6,670 nucleotides of DNA from Hadesarchaea archaeon (GCA_030601665.1 JAUWBP010000053.1:1-6670), one strand, 5' to 3'. Counted from the stretch's first letter, positions 1 to 5,711 are shown. Notes: generated by a model from the letters alone, not told the origin. Translations and numbers: made by a program.

Positions 1-483
1 GAACGGTATCAGGATGAATTAAGAAAGCTCATCAAATTCTCCTCCAAACGCAGTAAAAAAATATGCTACGTCTCCCTCAACTTACCCCACCAAACGCTGG
101 CCGAGATTTTCAAGCAGTGCAAGGTTGACCCAAGTAAGTTCTTCATCGTGGATGCCGTGACCTCGACCGTGATGTCCCCCAAACCCACGAAGAGCGTTAG
201 CTTCGTCGCGAGTCCCCGCGCCATAACGGAGCTTGGGATTCGGATAGGCGAAATCTGTAGGGAATATAAGTCCGATCTGATGCTCTTCGACTCCATTTCG
301 ACGCTGCTAGCCCACGTGCGGGGGCCGGATGACCCACGGTTCGTCCACATGCTCACCGCGCGCATCCGGACTCACAAATGCCGTGCAATCTTCACAATCC
401 TTCGCGAGGACATGGGCCCGGAGATAATGAAGGACCTGAACATGTTCATGGATGCGGTGATTGATGCCACGGTCGGGCAATGA
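1..483 (+). CDS. RecA/KaiC-like domain protein, 3' part only
   Basis: The reading frame is open from base 1, so the gene starts upstream; 160 codons are visible before TGA at 481-483. It is a clear paralogue of the minus-strand protein at 582-1121. Shared blocks are ICYVSLN (codons 21-27), KFF.. D (about 47-52), LFDSISTLL (95-103, matching LFDSLSTLL), RFVHML (about 113-118) and a closing LNMFMD/LGMFTD block. The strand ending in LFDS resembles the Walker B strand of RecA/KaiC ATPases, with Asp at codon 97. The region where a Walker A loop would be is outside the window, so ATP binding cannot be judged. It converges on the che operon, so it is probably in a different transcript. Function is unknown; a signalling or regulatory role is suggested only by the neighbouring paralogue. 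The RecA-fold assignment is by motif, not by search. Confidence 0.75.
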   Translation, partial: ERYQDELRKLIKFSSKRSKKICYVSLNLPHQTLAEIFKQCKVDPSKFFIVDAVTSTVMSPKPTKSVSFVASPRAITELGIRIGEICREYKSDLMLFDSISTLLAHVRGPDDPRFVHMLTARIRTHKCRAIFTILREDMGPEIMKDLNMFMDAVIDATVGQ

Positions 484-537
484 CAAAGCGAAAGAAACTC
501 AAAAAACTGAAAGCGATCCTGGGCAAGTGATTTCAAA

Positions 538-566
538 CTCGAATGGTTTTGTCGCAAAAGTTCGAG
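538..566. terminator. stem-loop between convergent genes, candidate 3'-end structure
   Basis: The arms CTCGAA (538-543) and TTCGAG (561-566) are perfectly complementary. Inside them, TTTTG (547-551) pairs with CAAAA (555-559) around a 3-base loop, leaving a small asymmetric internal loop. The structure sits 55 bases after the stop of the + gene and 16 bases after the stop of the last gene in the minus operon. A run of six T on the minus strand (501-506 on +) follows further downstream of the operon end. Archaeal termination depends mainly on T runs, so the stem may protect or process RNA ends rather than terminate. Confidence 0.35.
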
Positions 567-581
567 AAAGACGTAGCCCCA

Positions 582-1121
582 CTAGAAATGGATGGTCCGG
601 TCGGTGAACATGCCGAGGCTCTTCACAAGCTCGCCCTTGGTGTCGCCCTCGAGAACCGTGAGGAAGCTCTTGGAGCCAACCTCACGAAGTGCTCCAATTA
701 GGCCGTGGACAAACCTTGTGACGGGTGTCTCGCGCTCGTATATCAGCAGGGTCGACAGCGAATCGAAAAGCAGGGCTTCAGATTTCTTCGCCTTGAGGTT
801 CTTGCTAATCGAGATGTGTATCTCCGTTAACGCTTGGGGGCCTGATAAAAATTCACAGTTCTTTATTTTCTCGGGGGTTTTTATGACTCCCCTGCTTATG
901 CAATCTATGAAGAAGAATTTGTCCACGTCCACCTTGTTGGCCGCGAGGCCCTTCACCAGCGGGTCATAGAGCTTGTTGAGGCTCACGTAGCATATGTGCT
1001 TATAGTTACTGGCCAGCTGTTTGGCCACGTCAACGATGATCTCCGAGTATCGCTCATTTGGGGTTATCAGCAGGGCAACCTGCGCATCCCCGAGCTCCTT
1101 TTTCAGGTTTATCTTTGGCAT
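582..1121 (-). CDS. KaiC/RecA-like protein lacking a P-loop, last gene of the che operon
   Basis: This is a 179-residue, single-domain protein. Its fold pattern matches RecA/KaiC-type domains: a first strand at residues 15-20 (VALLIT), then ICYVSLN (43-49), KFFFID (68-73), and a Walker B-like strand EALLFDSLSTLL (115-126) with Asp120. Where a Walker A GxxxxGK(T/S) should follow the first strand, the sequence reads TPNERYSE (20-27), with no Gly-Lys-Thr. ATP binding in the classical way is therefore unlikely. The ATG at 1121 is two bases after the cheC-E stop, with a GAGAGG-like ribosome site in the end of that gene, so it is translated as part of the che operon. The partial gene at 1-483 is its paralogue on the opposite strand. 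A structural or adaptor role within the CheC/CheY system is inference; no known gene name fits. Confidence 0.8.
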   Translation of the reverse strand: MPKINLKKELGDAQVALLITPNERYSEIIVDVAKQLASNYKHICYVSLNKLYDPLVKGLAANKVDVDKFFFIDCISRGVIKTPEKIKNCEFLSGPQALTEIHISISKNLKAKKSEALLFDSLSTLLIYERETPVTRFVHGLIGALREVGSKSFLTVLEGDTKGELVKSLGMFTDRTIHF

Positions 1122-1123
1122 TT

Positions 1124-1726
1124 TTATCCAACCTCTCTTTTTATCCCCTCTAGTCTTTCCTCAATTGCCTTCGCGGCGAGCAGCAAGATGAAATCCCCTC
1201 GGATGTCCGTTCCCGGCACAGTGAAATTCGTCCGGAGCAGCAGAACGTGCTTTATCTCCTTGCCTAGGCCCAAAAGTGCAAAATCGGCCACGGAATCCCC
1301 GAATGTGGAGACCATCCTGGGGATACCATACAACGAGGCGATGTTGAATAATTTGCCGAGCGGGATCAGATAAGTGCCAAACAGCATATTGCTGGCCTCC
1401 ATTATCGCCCCCCGGTCCTCCTCGAGCAGGGCCTTGGTTGATCCCGGGTCCTTTTTTCGCAAGACATCAGCCAGCAGTAATGCGCTTTGGATGGGGAGTA
1501 TCATCGACACGTTGCCCTGCATCTGCCCGTATATCGGAGCGTATGTCCCAACGACAAGCTTTTTTGGGCCCCCGACCAATTCTGGGAGTTCCCCAATGGA
1601 CGCGACCGTTATCGTGGGGGGAGCAAACTCGACCCGCTTACTGGCCAGCGTCGAGAGGGCGGCGGAGATATCTGCCGAGGCAGTACCAACCACCTCCTTT
1701 AGGGCACCTGCTTCGGTTTTTTCCAT
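1124..1726 (-). CDS. cheC: CheC-like CheY-P phosphatase family protein (cheC-E), second site intact
   Basis: This 200-residue protein has the usual CheC length and two-repeat layout. CheC dephosphorylates CheY-P through a [D/S]-x3-E-x2-N motif followed 22 residues later by Pro, once per half. Here the first half has Glu11 and Pro37 but Gly14 in place of Asn. The second half has Glu110, Asn113 and Pro136 with exact spacing, though the leading Asp/Ser is Gly106. One working site is therefore plausible. The first 62 residues are 57/62 identical to cheC-D, including 36 consecutive identical residues (27-62), after which the two diverge sharply. ATG at 1726 follows the cheC-D stop by three bases, with GGAGGCG upstream. 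It is the eighth gene of the minus operon. Confidence 0.85.
   Translation of the reverse strand: MEKTEAGALKEVVGTASADISAALSTLASKRVEFAPPTITVASIGELPELVGGPKKLVVGTYAPIYGQMQGNVSMILPIQSALLLADVLRKKDPGSTKALLEEDRGAIMEASNMLFGTYLIPLGKLFNIASLYGIPRMVSTFGDSVADFALLGLGKEIKHVLLLRTNFTVPGTDIRGDFILLLAAKAIEERLEGIKREVG
1541..1726 (-). repeat. duplicated 5' coding segment, copy in cheC-E
   Basis: By hand alignment, without gaps, this segment matches 2162-2347 at 165 of 186 bases. Over 1571-1648 only 4 of 78 bases differ, all silent. Homology at this level ends abruptly at the distal end, near codon 62. It is internal to two cheC genes and not a mobile element. Confidence 0.9.
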
Positions 1727-1729
1727 CAG

Positions 1730-2347
1730 TTATTCGCCTCCGGGAGCGCTATATTTGCTTCGGATCGCTCGCAAAAGACTATCGATCGGTTTCAACGTTA
1801 TCAGAAACGTGAATTCCCCCTTGACCCCGGAGCCGATGCCAAAAGATATTTTGAACGAATTCAGAAAGATTCGTTCTGCCTCCCCAAACCCCAAGGATAT
1901 GAAATCGGTTATTGATTCCCCGAATGTGGAAAAAAATTTTGGCGTTTCGTGGATTATTTTGAATTCAAACAATGTGTCCAATGCGCTTTTGTAACCAGAT
2001 ATTATGGCCAACCCTATTTCATTAATTAGTTTTTGACCTTTCTCATCTATGACCTGGGTTGTTCCTAACTTTTTATTTTCCGATAAATCCACGAGTAAAA
2101 ATGCGCTTTCCTTCGGGATTGTCACGACTACATTACCCAAAACACCGTTCTTTATGGGCAGATACGTCCCCACGACCAATTTCTTTGGGCCACCGACCAA
2201 TTCTGGGAGTTCTCCAATGGACGCGACCGTTATCGTGGGTGGGGCAAACTCGACCCGCTTACTGGCCAGCGCCGAGAAGGCAGCGGAGGTATCCGCCGAT
2301 GCAGTACCAACCACCTCCCTTAAAGCACCTACTTCGGTTTTTTCCAT
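1730..2347 (-). CDS. cheC: CheC-like protein with both Asn lost (cheC-D), mosaic gene
   Basis: This is a 205-residue CheC homologue. In the first half Glu11 and Pro37 remain but Asn is Gly14 and the leading Asp/Ser is Gly7. In the second half Glu110 and Pro136 remain but Asn is Leu113 and the leading residue is Lys106. CheC catalysis needs the Glu/Asn pair, so phosphatase activity is unlikely, although CheY-P or CheD binding could persist. The gene is a mosaic. Residues 1-62 are near identical to cheC-E. Residues from about 78 onward are about 70% identical to cheC-C, including SAFLLVDLSEN, KLGTTQVI and FGESITDF. Local G+C at 1861-2100 is about 37% by hand count, well below the about 61% counted at 5041-5220. 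ATG at 2347 is two bases after the cheC-C stop. Confidence 0.8.
   Translation of the reverse strand: MEKTEVGALREVVGTASADTSAAFSALASKRVEFAPPTITVASIGELPELVGGPKKLVVGTYLPIKNGVLGNVVVTIPKESAFLLVDLSENKKLGTTQVIDEKGQKLINEIGLAIISGYKSALDTLFEFKIIHETPKFFSTFGESITDFISLGFGEAERIFLNSFKISFGIGSGVKGEFTFLITLKPIDSLLRAIRSKYSAPGGE
2162..2347 (-). repeat. duplicated 5' coding segment, copy in cheC-D
   Basis: This is the second copy of the segment at 1541-1726, in the same orientation, offset by 621 bases and identical at 165 of 186 positions. It covers codons 1-62 of cheC-D. Its presence next to a 3' half derived from a different paralogue marks a gene-conversion or unequal-crossover junction at about 2110-2165. Confidence 0.9.
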
Positions 2348-2349
2348 TG

Positions 2350-2988
2350 TTAGCCTTCCCTCGATACCCCATATTTGCCTCGAATCGCCTTCAAAAAAGT
2401 ATCTACAGGTTTCAACGCCAACAGAAACATGAATTCCTCCTTGACCTCCGGGGCCAAGCTGAATAGTGTTTTGAATGAATTTACTAGGAAGGCCTCCTCG
2501 GCTTCCTCAAACCCCAAAGACATGAAATCGGTTATTGATTCTCCAAATGCTGAGAAAAACTTGGGATCTCCATGGCTTGTTTTCAATTCGAACATTATAT
2601 CCAACGCACCCAGGTAAGTAGATATCAAGCCCAGCCCTGCTTCATTGATCAGTTTTCGACCTTTATCCTCAATAACCTGAGTTGTCCCCAACTTTTCATT
2701 CTCCGATAAATCCACCAATAAAAATGCACTTTCCCGTGGGAACACCACGACCGCGTTGCCCGAGATGTCACCACTTACTGGCGTGTAAGTCCCGACAACC
2801 AACTTTTTCGGACCTCCGACTATTTTTGGAATATCTTTTAAAATTGGCGCGTGTGTAATAGGACTTGTAAAATCAACCACTCGACCGCCGATTAGGTTTG
2901 ATAACGTTGTGCAAGCATTGCCACATGCAATGGATGCCACTTCAGCTAGGGCATCCTTTTCCATGAAACTCAGTTTAACCTCTGGCAT
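2350..2988 (-). CDS. cheC: CheC-like protein with both Asn lost (cheC-C)
   Basis: This 212-residue protein has the CheC two-repeat architecture. The first helix motif is recognisable as DALAEVASIACGNA (12-25), with Asp12 and Glu16 present but Ser19 in the Asn position and a one-residue-longer spacing to Pro43. In the second half Glu116 and Pro142 are kept, but Asn is Leu119 and the leading residue is Lys112. Both phosphatase centres therefore look dead; a binding, sink or regulatory role is inferred. The VGGPKKLVVGTY strand (58-69) is shared with cheC-D and cheC-E. The C-terminal two thirds is the closest relative of cheC-D. ATG at 2988 lies 17 bases after the cheY stop with only a weak GGG-containing ribosome site, so translation may depend on coupling. 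It is more A+T-rich than the genes at the operon start. Confidence 0.8.
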   Translation of the reverse strand: MPEVKLSFMEKDALAEVASIACGNACTTLSNLIGGRVVDFTSPITHAPILKDIPKIVGGPKKLVVGTYTPVSGDISGNAVVVFPRESAFLLVDLSENEKLGTTQVIEDKGRKLINEAGLGLISTYLGALDIMFELKTSHGDPKFFSAFGESITDFMSLGFEEAEEAFLVNSFKTLFSLAPEVKEEFMFLLALKPVDTFLKAIRGKYGVSREG

Positions 2989-3005
2989 TTTCTAACCCTT
3001 TTCTA

Positions 3006-3365
3006 TCATCCGGCCCACTTTTTGAGCTCGGCCCCAATATCCTCCTTGTTGAACGGCTTGATGATGTAGTTCTTGGCGCCGGATTTCATGCACTCGTCCA
3101 TCATCGGCTTTTGCCCGACTGCGGTGACCATTATCACCTTTGCGTTCGGGTCCTTTTCCATGATTTTTTCGAGGACCTTGTCGCCGCTTATGTCTGGCAA
3201 AATTATGTCCAAGAGGACCACGTCAGGCTTCTTTTCATCAAATTCGTCGAGTGCCTGTTTCCCGAGCGCCGCCTCGGTCACATCCGTGTATCCGAGTTCG
3301 GTTAATAAATCCCTCAAGATCTTCCGCATAAAAGCGGAGTCATCCACCACCAGTATCTTCGCCAT
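3006..3365 (-). CDS. cheY: CheY-type single-domain response regulator, second copy
   Basis: This 119-residue receiver domain has no output domain. Acidic pocket Asp8-Asp9, phospho-acceptor Asp53 (in LLDIILPD), Thr81 (MVTAVGQ) and Lys103 (IIKPF) are all present, so it should accept phosphate from a CheA kinase. No kinase is encoded in the window. I chose ATG at 3365 rather than the in-frame TTG at 3383. The extra six codons overlap a strong AAGGAGGG ribosome site (3371-3378) that sits five bases before the ATG, and CheY proteins normally begin M-x-K-x-I/L-x-V-D-D. It lies 50 bases after cheD, the widest gap inside the operon. It resembles the first cheY at 5189-5572 in DDSAFMR, TAVGQ and the MM.EC...G.K.YI.KPF stretch. 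Confidence 0.95.
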   Translation of the reverse strand: MAKILVVDDSAFMRKILRDLLTELGYTDVTEAALGKQALDEFDEKKPDVVLLDIILPDISGDKVLEKIMEKDPNAKVIMVTAVGQKPMMDECMKSGAKNYIIKPFNKEDIGAELKKWAG

Positions 3366-3370
3366 ATAAT

Positions 3371-3378
3371 CCCTCCTT
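3371..3378 (-). promoter_or_regulatory. ribosome binding site that fixes the cheY start
   Basis: On the minus strand this reads AAGGAGGG, five bases before the ATG at 3365. The longer TTG-initiated frame would place its own codons over this site and has no equivalent site upstream at good spacing, so the ATG is the likely start. Confidence 0.8.
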
Positions 3379-3415
3379 TCCAATTTTTATCAGTTTTATC
3401 AAACCTCCCTTCACC

Positions 3416-3880
3416 TCATAATTTTGTTCGGATGGTTAGGCTGCCAGTTGCGGTTGAAAATTCCACCGATCGCCCGGCGTTTCCACCCACGGCCTCACCA
3501 ACCGTCCTTATGCCATCCTTTTTTAACTTCTCCTTCACGGCCTCAACGTTTATCCGCCCAACTTCCAGCGGGGCATGCTTGATGTGGGGGAACATGTCAG
3601 CTCCTCCAACTATCTTGGCCTCGATGCCTTTTTTTTTAGATCCCATCTTTGCCATTTCCTTTATCAGCTCGTCCACGGCCAGGTCGGCGTACTTTATCGG
3701 GCTGCCGATGGGATTGCCCTTCGTGCTATCTGGTAGCATTATGTGGGCCAGGGCCCCGACCTTGAGTCCCGGATCATAAAATGTGACCGCCACGCAGGAC
3801 CCGATCCCCAAGGCGACCAATTTGTCGGGAGCCTTTGCCACCTTCAGCTCGCCTATGTTGACCTCAATCTCCTCGGCCAT
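3416..3880 (-). CDS. cheD: chemoreceptor glutamine deamidase CheD
   Basis: CheD deamidates receptor glutamines and, in CheC-containing species, forms a complex with CheC that boosts CheC phosphatase activity. The 154-residue length and signature blocks fit: LGIGSCV (24-30) with the catalytic Cys29, AHIMLPD (45-51) with His46, KYAD (63-66), GGADMF (92-97), and GGN..RSVEFSTATG near the C-terminus. From what I recall of Thermotoga maritima CheD, the triad Thr lies six residues before the Cys; that position is Ala23 here. Activity may therefore be reduced or the Thr dispensable. The ATG directly abuts the cheC-B stop (TAA then ATG), implying coupled translation and a CheB-CheC-like partner pair with cheC-B. 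Codons 82-84 are nine consecutive A, a possible slippage site. No receptor gene is present nearby. Confidence 0.95.
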   Translation of the reverse strand: MAEEIEVNIGELKVAKAPDKLVALGIGSCVAVTFYDPGLKVGALAHIMLPDSTKGNPIGSPIKYADLAVDELIKEMAKMGSKKKGIEAKIVGGADMFPHIKHAPLEVGRINVEAVKEKLKKDGIRTVGEAVGGNAGRSVEFSTATGSLTIRTKL

Positions 3881-4522
3881 TTATTCGCCCGCCTTTGCCC
3901 TGATCGCCTTCAAGATTGTCTCGGCCTCCTCCAGACCGAAAAGGAGGAAGAAATATGCCATGATTTTTACTTTTTCCTTGGTGGTTAATTCCACGACTAT
4001 TACCAGCGCCTGTTCCGCCCTCTGACCGAATTTTATGATTATGGAGTCCACCACGGCCCCCACCATGTCGCACGCGAGATCCGGGACGTGTTCGATCAAC
4101 CTCATCCCCAAGAACTTGGAAAGAGCTGTCAAGCAGCGCCCCGACAGGATGTTGCCCACCTCCTTAAGGGCGGATGTATCTATCTCGTCCAGCGTTGTGG
4201 CGGTCCCCACTTTTCGCTTCATCAGCAGATCTGCCAATGCTAAAGCGCTTCGCTTGGGAAATACCAACAGGACAGAACCCTCGAGGTCTCCGGTCAGCGG
4301 AAGGTATACTCCGACAACCAGCTCCTCCCTGCCTCCGACCGTCTCTGGAAGCTGCGTCAAAGAAACGGACGCCGCGATGGGTACGCTCGCATCGATACGT
4401 TGGTCGATGAGCTTGGACAGGGCTGTGGCCGCATGCCCTGCGCCGATGTAGCCTACTTCCCTCAGCGCATCCTTTTCCAATTCAGTTAATTTATCCAACG
4501 CCTCCCTCCACTGGGACTTCAT
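3881..4522 (-). CDS. cheC: CheC CheY-P phosphatase (cheC-B), best-preserved copy
   Basis: This 213-residue CheC has the strongest catalytic signature in the set. The second half has Ser117, Glu121, Asn124 and Pro147 with exact S-x3-E-x2-N-x22-P spacing (ALKEVGNILSGR). The first half, DALREVGYIGAGHA, keeps Asp18, Glu22 and Pro48 but has Tyr25 instead of Asn. Single-site activity is thus expected, removing phosphate from CheY to end the signal. It is directly followed by cheD with no gap, matching the known CheC-CheD partnership, and is the best candidate for the true cellular CheC. The start at 4522 has a GGAG site five bases upstream; the gene follows cheC-A by 30 bases. The extra N-terminal stretch before the first motif (about 15 residues) is slightly longer than in the other copies. 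Confidence 0.93.
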   Translation of the reverse strand: MKSQWREALDKLTELEKDALREVGYIGAGHAATALSKLIDQRIDASVPIAASVSLTQLPETVGGREELVVGVYLPLTGDLEGSVLLVFPKRSALALADLLMKRKVGTATTLDEIDTSALKEVGNILSGRCLTALSKFLGMRLIEHVPDLACDMVGAVVDSIIIKFGQRAEQALVIVVELTTKEKVKIMAYFFLLFGLEEAETILKAIRAKAGE

Positions 4523-4552
4523 GTTTGCTCCGCCAGGAATCTTAAATTTCAG

Positions 4553-5188
4553 CTATCCTGTTCTCTTCTCACCCAGTTTTTCGTGAATCGTTTTGGTTAT
4601 CCGGTCGATCGTCGTCACGTCGAATATCAGGGCAAAATGTCCGCCGACCTTGACCGGTGGCGATTCGAACTCCACCTTGATCAGCATGGCGTAGTCGGAT
4701 TTTATGGCGAACTCCGTGAGCACGGTATCCATCAGCGACTTCACCATGTCGGAAGCCACTCCTGGGTCGGATATCTCTAGCTTTAGCCCCAAAAAGTCGG
4801 TCAGGGCGACTAGAAAGGTTCGTGAAAGGATAACGGCCATCTCCTCGAGCGATTTGAAATCCTCCGGGGTCAGAGTTTTGGTGGTTCCCAGCGCATTGCC
4901 CTTTAGAATATCCACCACCAGGTAGGAGCTCTCTCGCTCAAATAGCACCACCAAGCTGCCGGAGGTGTCGCCGGTTATCCGAGAATACATTGCGGTGGCC
5001 ATCTTTTCCGGGCCGCCCATTACCTCGGGGATCGACCGCAACTCGACCAAACTCAGCCGCGGCACGACTACGTCGATCCTTCGCTTCACGAGCTTCGAAA
5101 GGGCGGTCGTTGCATTCCCCGCCCCGATGCTTGCTATCTCGCGCAGGGCATCGCGCTCGAGCCAAGTCAACCTAGGTACCTTTTCCAT
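4553..5188 (-). CDS. cheC: CheC-like protein with both Asn lost (cheC-A)
   Basis: This 211-residue CheC homologue is placed right after the first cheY. The first motif region DALREIASIGAGNATTALS (13-31) is nearly canonical, with Asp13, Glu17 and the GAGN turn, but Ser20 replaces the catalytic Asn; the expected Pro43 is present. In the second half Glu116 and Pro142 remain, Asn is Val119 and the leading residue is Lys112. By analogy with CheC mutational work, both centres should be inactive or very weak. It may hold CheY-P or CheD without hydrolysis. The start is well supported: ATG at 5188 touches the cheY stop, and GGGAGGTGA (5194-5202 on the + strand) lies five bases upstream inside cheY. 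Local G+C is high, about 61% at 5041-5220 by hand count. Confidence 0.88.
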   Translation of the reverse strand: MEKVPRLTWLERDALREIASIGAGNATTALSKLVKRRIDVVVPRLSLVELRSIPEVMGGPEKMATAMYSRITGDTSGSLVVLFERESSYLVVDILKGNALGTTKTLTPEDFKSLEEMAVILSRTFLVALTDFLGLKLEISDPGVASDMVKSLMDTVLTEFAIKSDYAMLIKVEFESPPVKVGGHFALIFDVTTIDRITKTIHEKLGEKRTG

Positions 5189-5572
5189 TCACTTCACCTC
5201 CCGCTCGCCGGGGCCGATGACCTTCACGAGAGTCTCCGCAATTTCCTCCTCCTTGAAAGGCTTGACGATGTATCCCTTAACACCCGCTTTGTTGCACTCC
5301 TTCATCATGTACTCCTGCCCCACGGCGGTGACCATCACCACGTTCACCTTCGGGTCGAGGCGCATCAGCTCGTGGAGGGCCTCGAGCCCGTCCATGTCGG
5401 GCATGATTATGTCTAGGATCACCAGGTCCGGGCGCTCCTGCTCGTATCGGATTAGCATCTCTCGGCCGTCAGCGGATTCGATCGTGTCCTTATATCCGGC
5501 CTCGGCAAGAATGCGCTTGAGGTAAATGCGCATGAACGCCGAGTCGTCAGCTATCAGTATCTTCTGGGCCAT
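5189..5572 (-). CDS. cheY: CheY-type single-domain response regulator, first gene of operon
   Basis: This 127-residue receiver-only protein carries Asp9-Asp10, phospho-acceptor Asp54 (ILDIIMPD), Thr82 (VTAVGQ) and Lys104 (IVKPF), so it should be phosphorylatable. The short C-terminal tail GPGEREVK extends beyond the domain, and its codons supply the ribosome site of the next gene. ATG at 5572 is preceded by GGAGGAG (5577-5583) with four bases spacing, and by the operon promoter. In archaea CheY-P acts on the archaellum motor through CheF; neither is seen here, so the output is unknown. Having two intact CheY proteins interleaved with CheC copies suggests two signal carriers or a signal/sink pair. 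Confidence 0.95.
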   Translation of the reverse strand: MAQKILIADDSAFMRIYLKRILAEAGYKDTIESADGREMLIRYEQERPDLVILDIIMPDMDGLEALHELMRLDPKVNVVMVTAVGQEYMMKECNKAGVKGYIVKPFKEEEIAETLVKVIGPGEREVK

Positions 5573-5624
5573 TTCACTCCTCCAATTACCTTAATCTCAC
5601 TTTTCTAGTATATATCTATTTAAA
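5573..5624 (-). promoter_or_regulatory. che operon core promoter and leader
   Basis: On the minus strand a TATA-box-like TTTAAATA (5617-5624) lies about 45 bases before the cheY start. Archaeal initiation about 25 bases downstream would give a leader of roughly 20 bases that includes GGAGGAG (5577-5583). A TATATA stretch at about 5608-5614 is an alternative box. No other comparable promoter is visible inside the operon. Confidence 0.6.
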
Positions 5625-5639
5625 CTAATAAGTTTAAAT
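5618..5639. promoter_or_regulatory. perfect inverted repeat over the che promoter, candidate operator
   Basis: Arms ATTTAAACT (5618-5626) and AGTTTAAAT (5631-5639) are perfect reverse complements separated by four bases. The element covers the putative TATA box and its upstream flank, where a bound regulator could block or recruit transcription factor B/TBP. A related 22-base element (18 of 22 positions identical) sits at 6379-6400 in the parA promoter. Confidence 0.55.
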
Positions 5640-5677
5640 TTTTCTAACTATTTCAGATTAATGCATCTCAAATCGGG

Positions 5678-5684
5678 AAAAAAA
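5678..5684 (-). terminator. T-run terminator candidate downstream of the coiled-coil gene
   Basis: The minus strand has seven consecutive T, 28 bases beyond the stop codon at 5712 and before the che promoter. Archaeal RNA polymerase terminates at oligo-T tracts without needing a hairpin, so this could separate the 5712-6266 transcript from the che operon. Confidence 0.4.
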
Positions 5685-5711
5685 TTGAATGTAGTATCGC
5701 GCTTCCGCAAC

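Noticed and set aside
1374..1994. Long + strand open frame (206 codons) opposite cheC-E and cheC-D
   Set aside because: It is antisense to two well-supported CheC genes, crosses their junction and has no ribosome site or recognisable domain. The repeat it contains is explained by the duplicated cheC segment.
1541..2347. Direct repeat considered as an insertion sequence or transposon end
   Set aside because: Both copies are in-frame coding segments of CheC paralogues, with no transposase, terminal inverted repeats or target-site duplication.
3366..3383. Six-codon N-terminal extension of cheY from TTG
   Set aside because: It overlaps the strong ribosome binding site and breaks the conserved CheY start; ATG at 3365 is preferred.
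3366..3415. Second GGGAGG-like site and a GTG frame in the cheD-cheY gap
   Set aside because: The GTG frame stops after about 23 codons inside cheY in another frame and has no homology or proper ribosome site. The real cheY site at 3371-3378 explains the region.
4965..5525. Long + strand open frame (186 codons) opposite cheC-A and cheY
   Set aside because: Its length follows from G+C-rich codons of the sense genes; its composition (many Ser, Arg, Thr) is typical of an antisense shadow and it spans a gene boundary.
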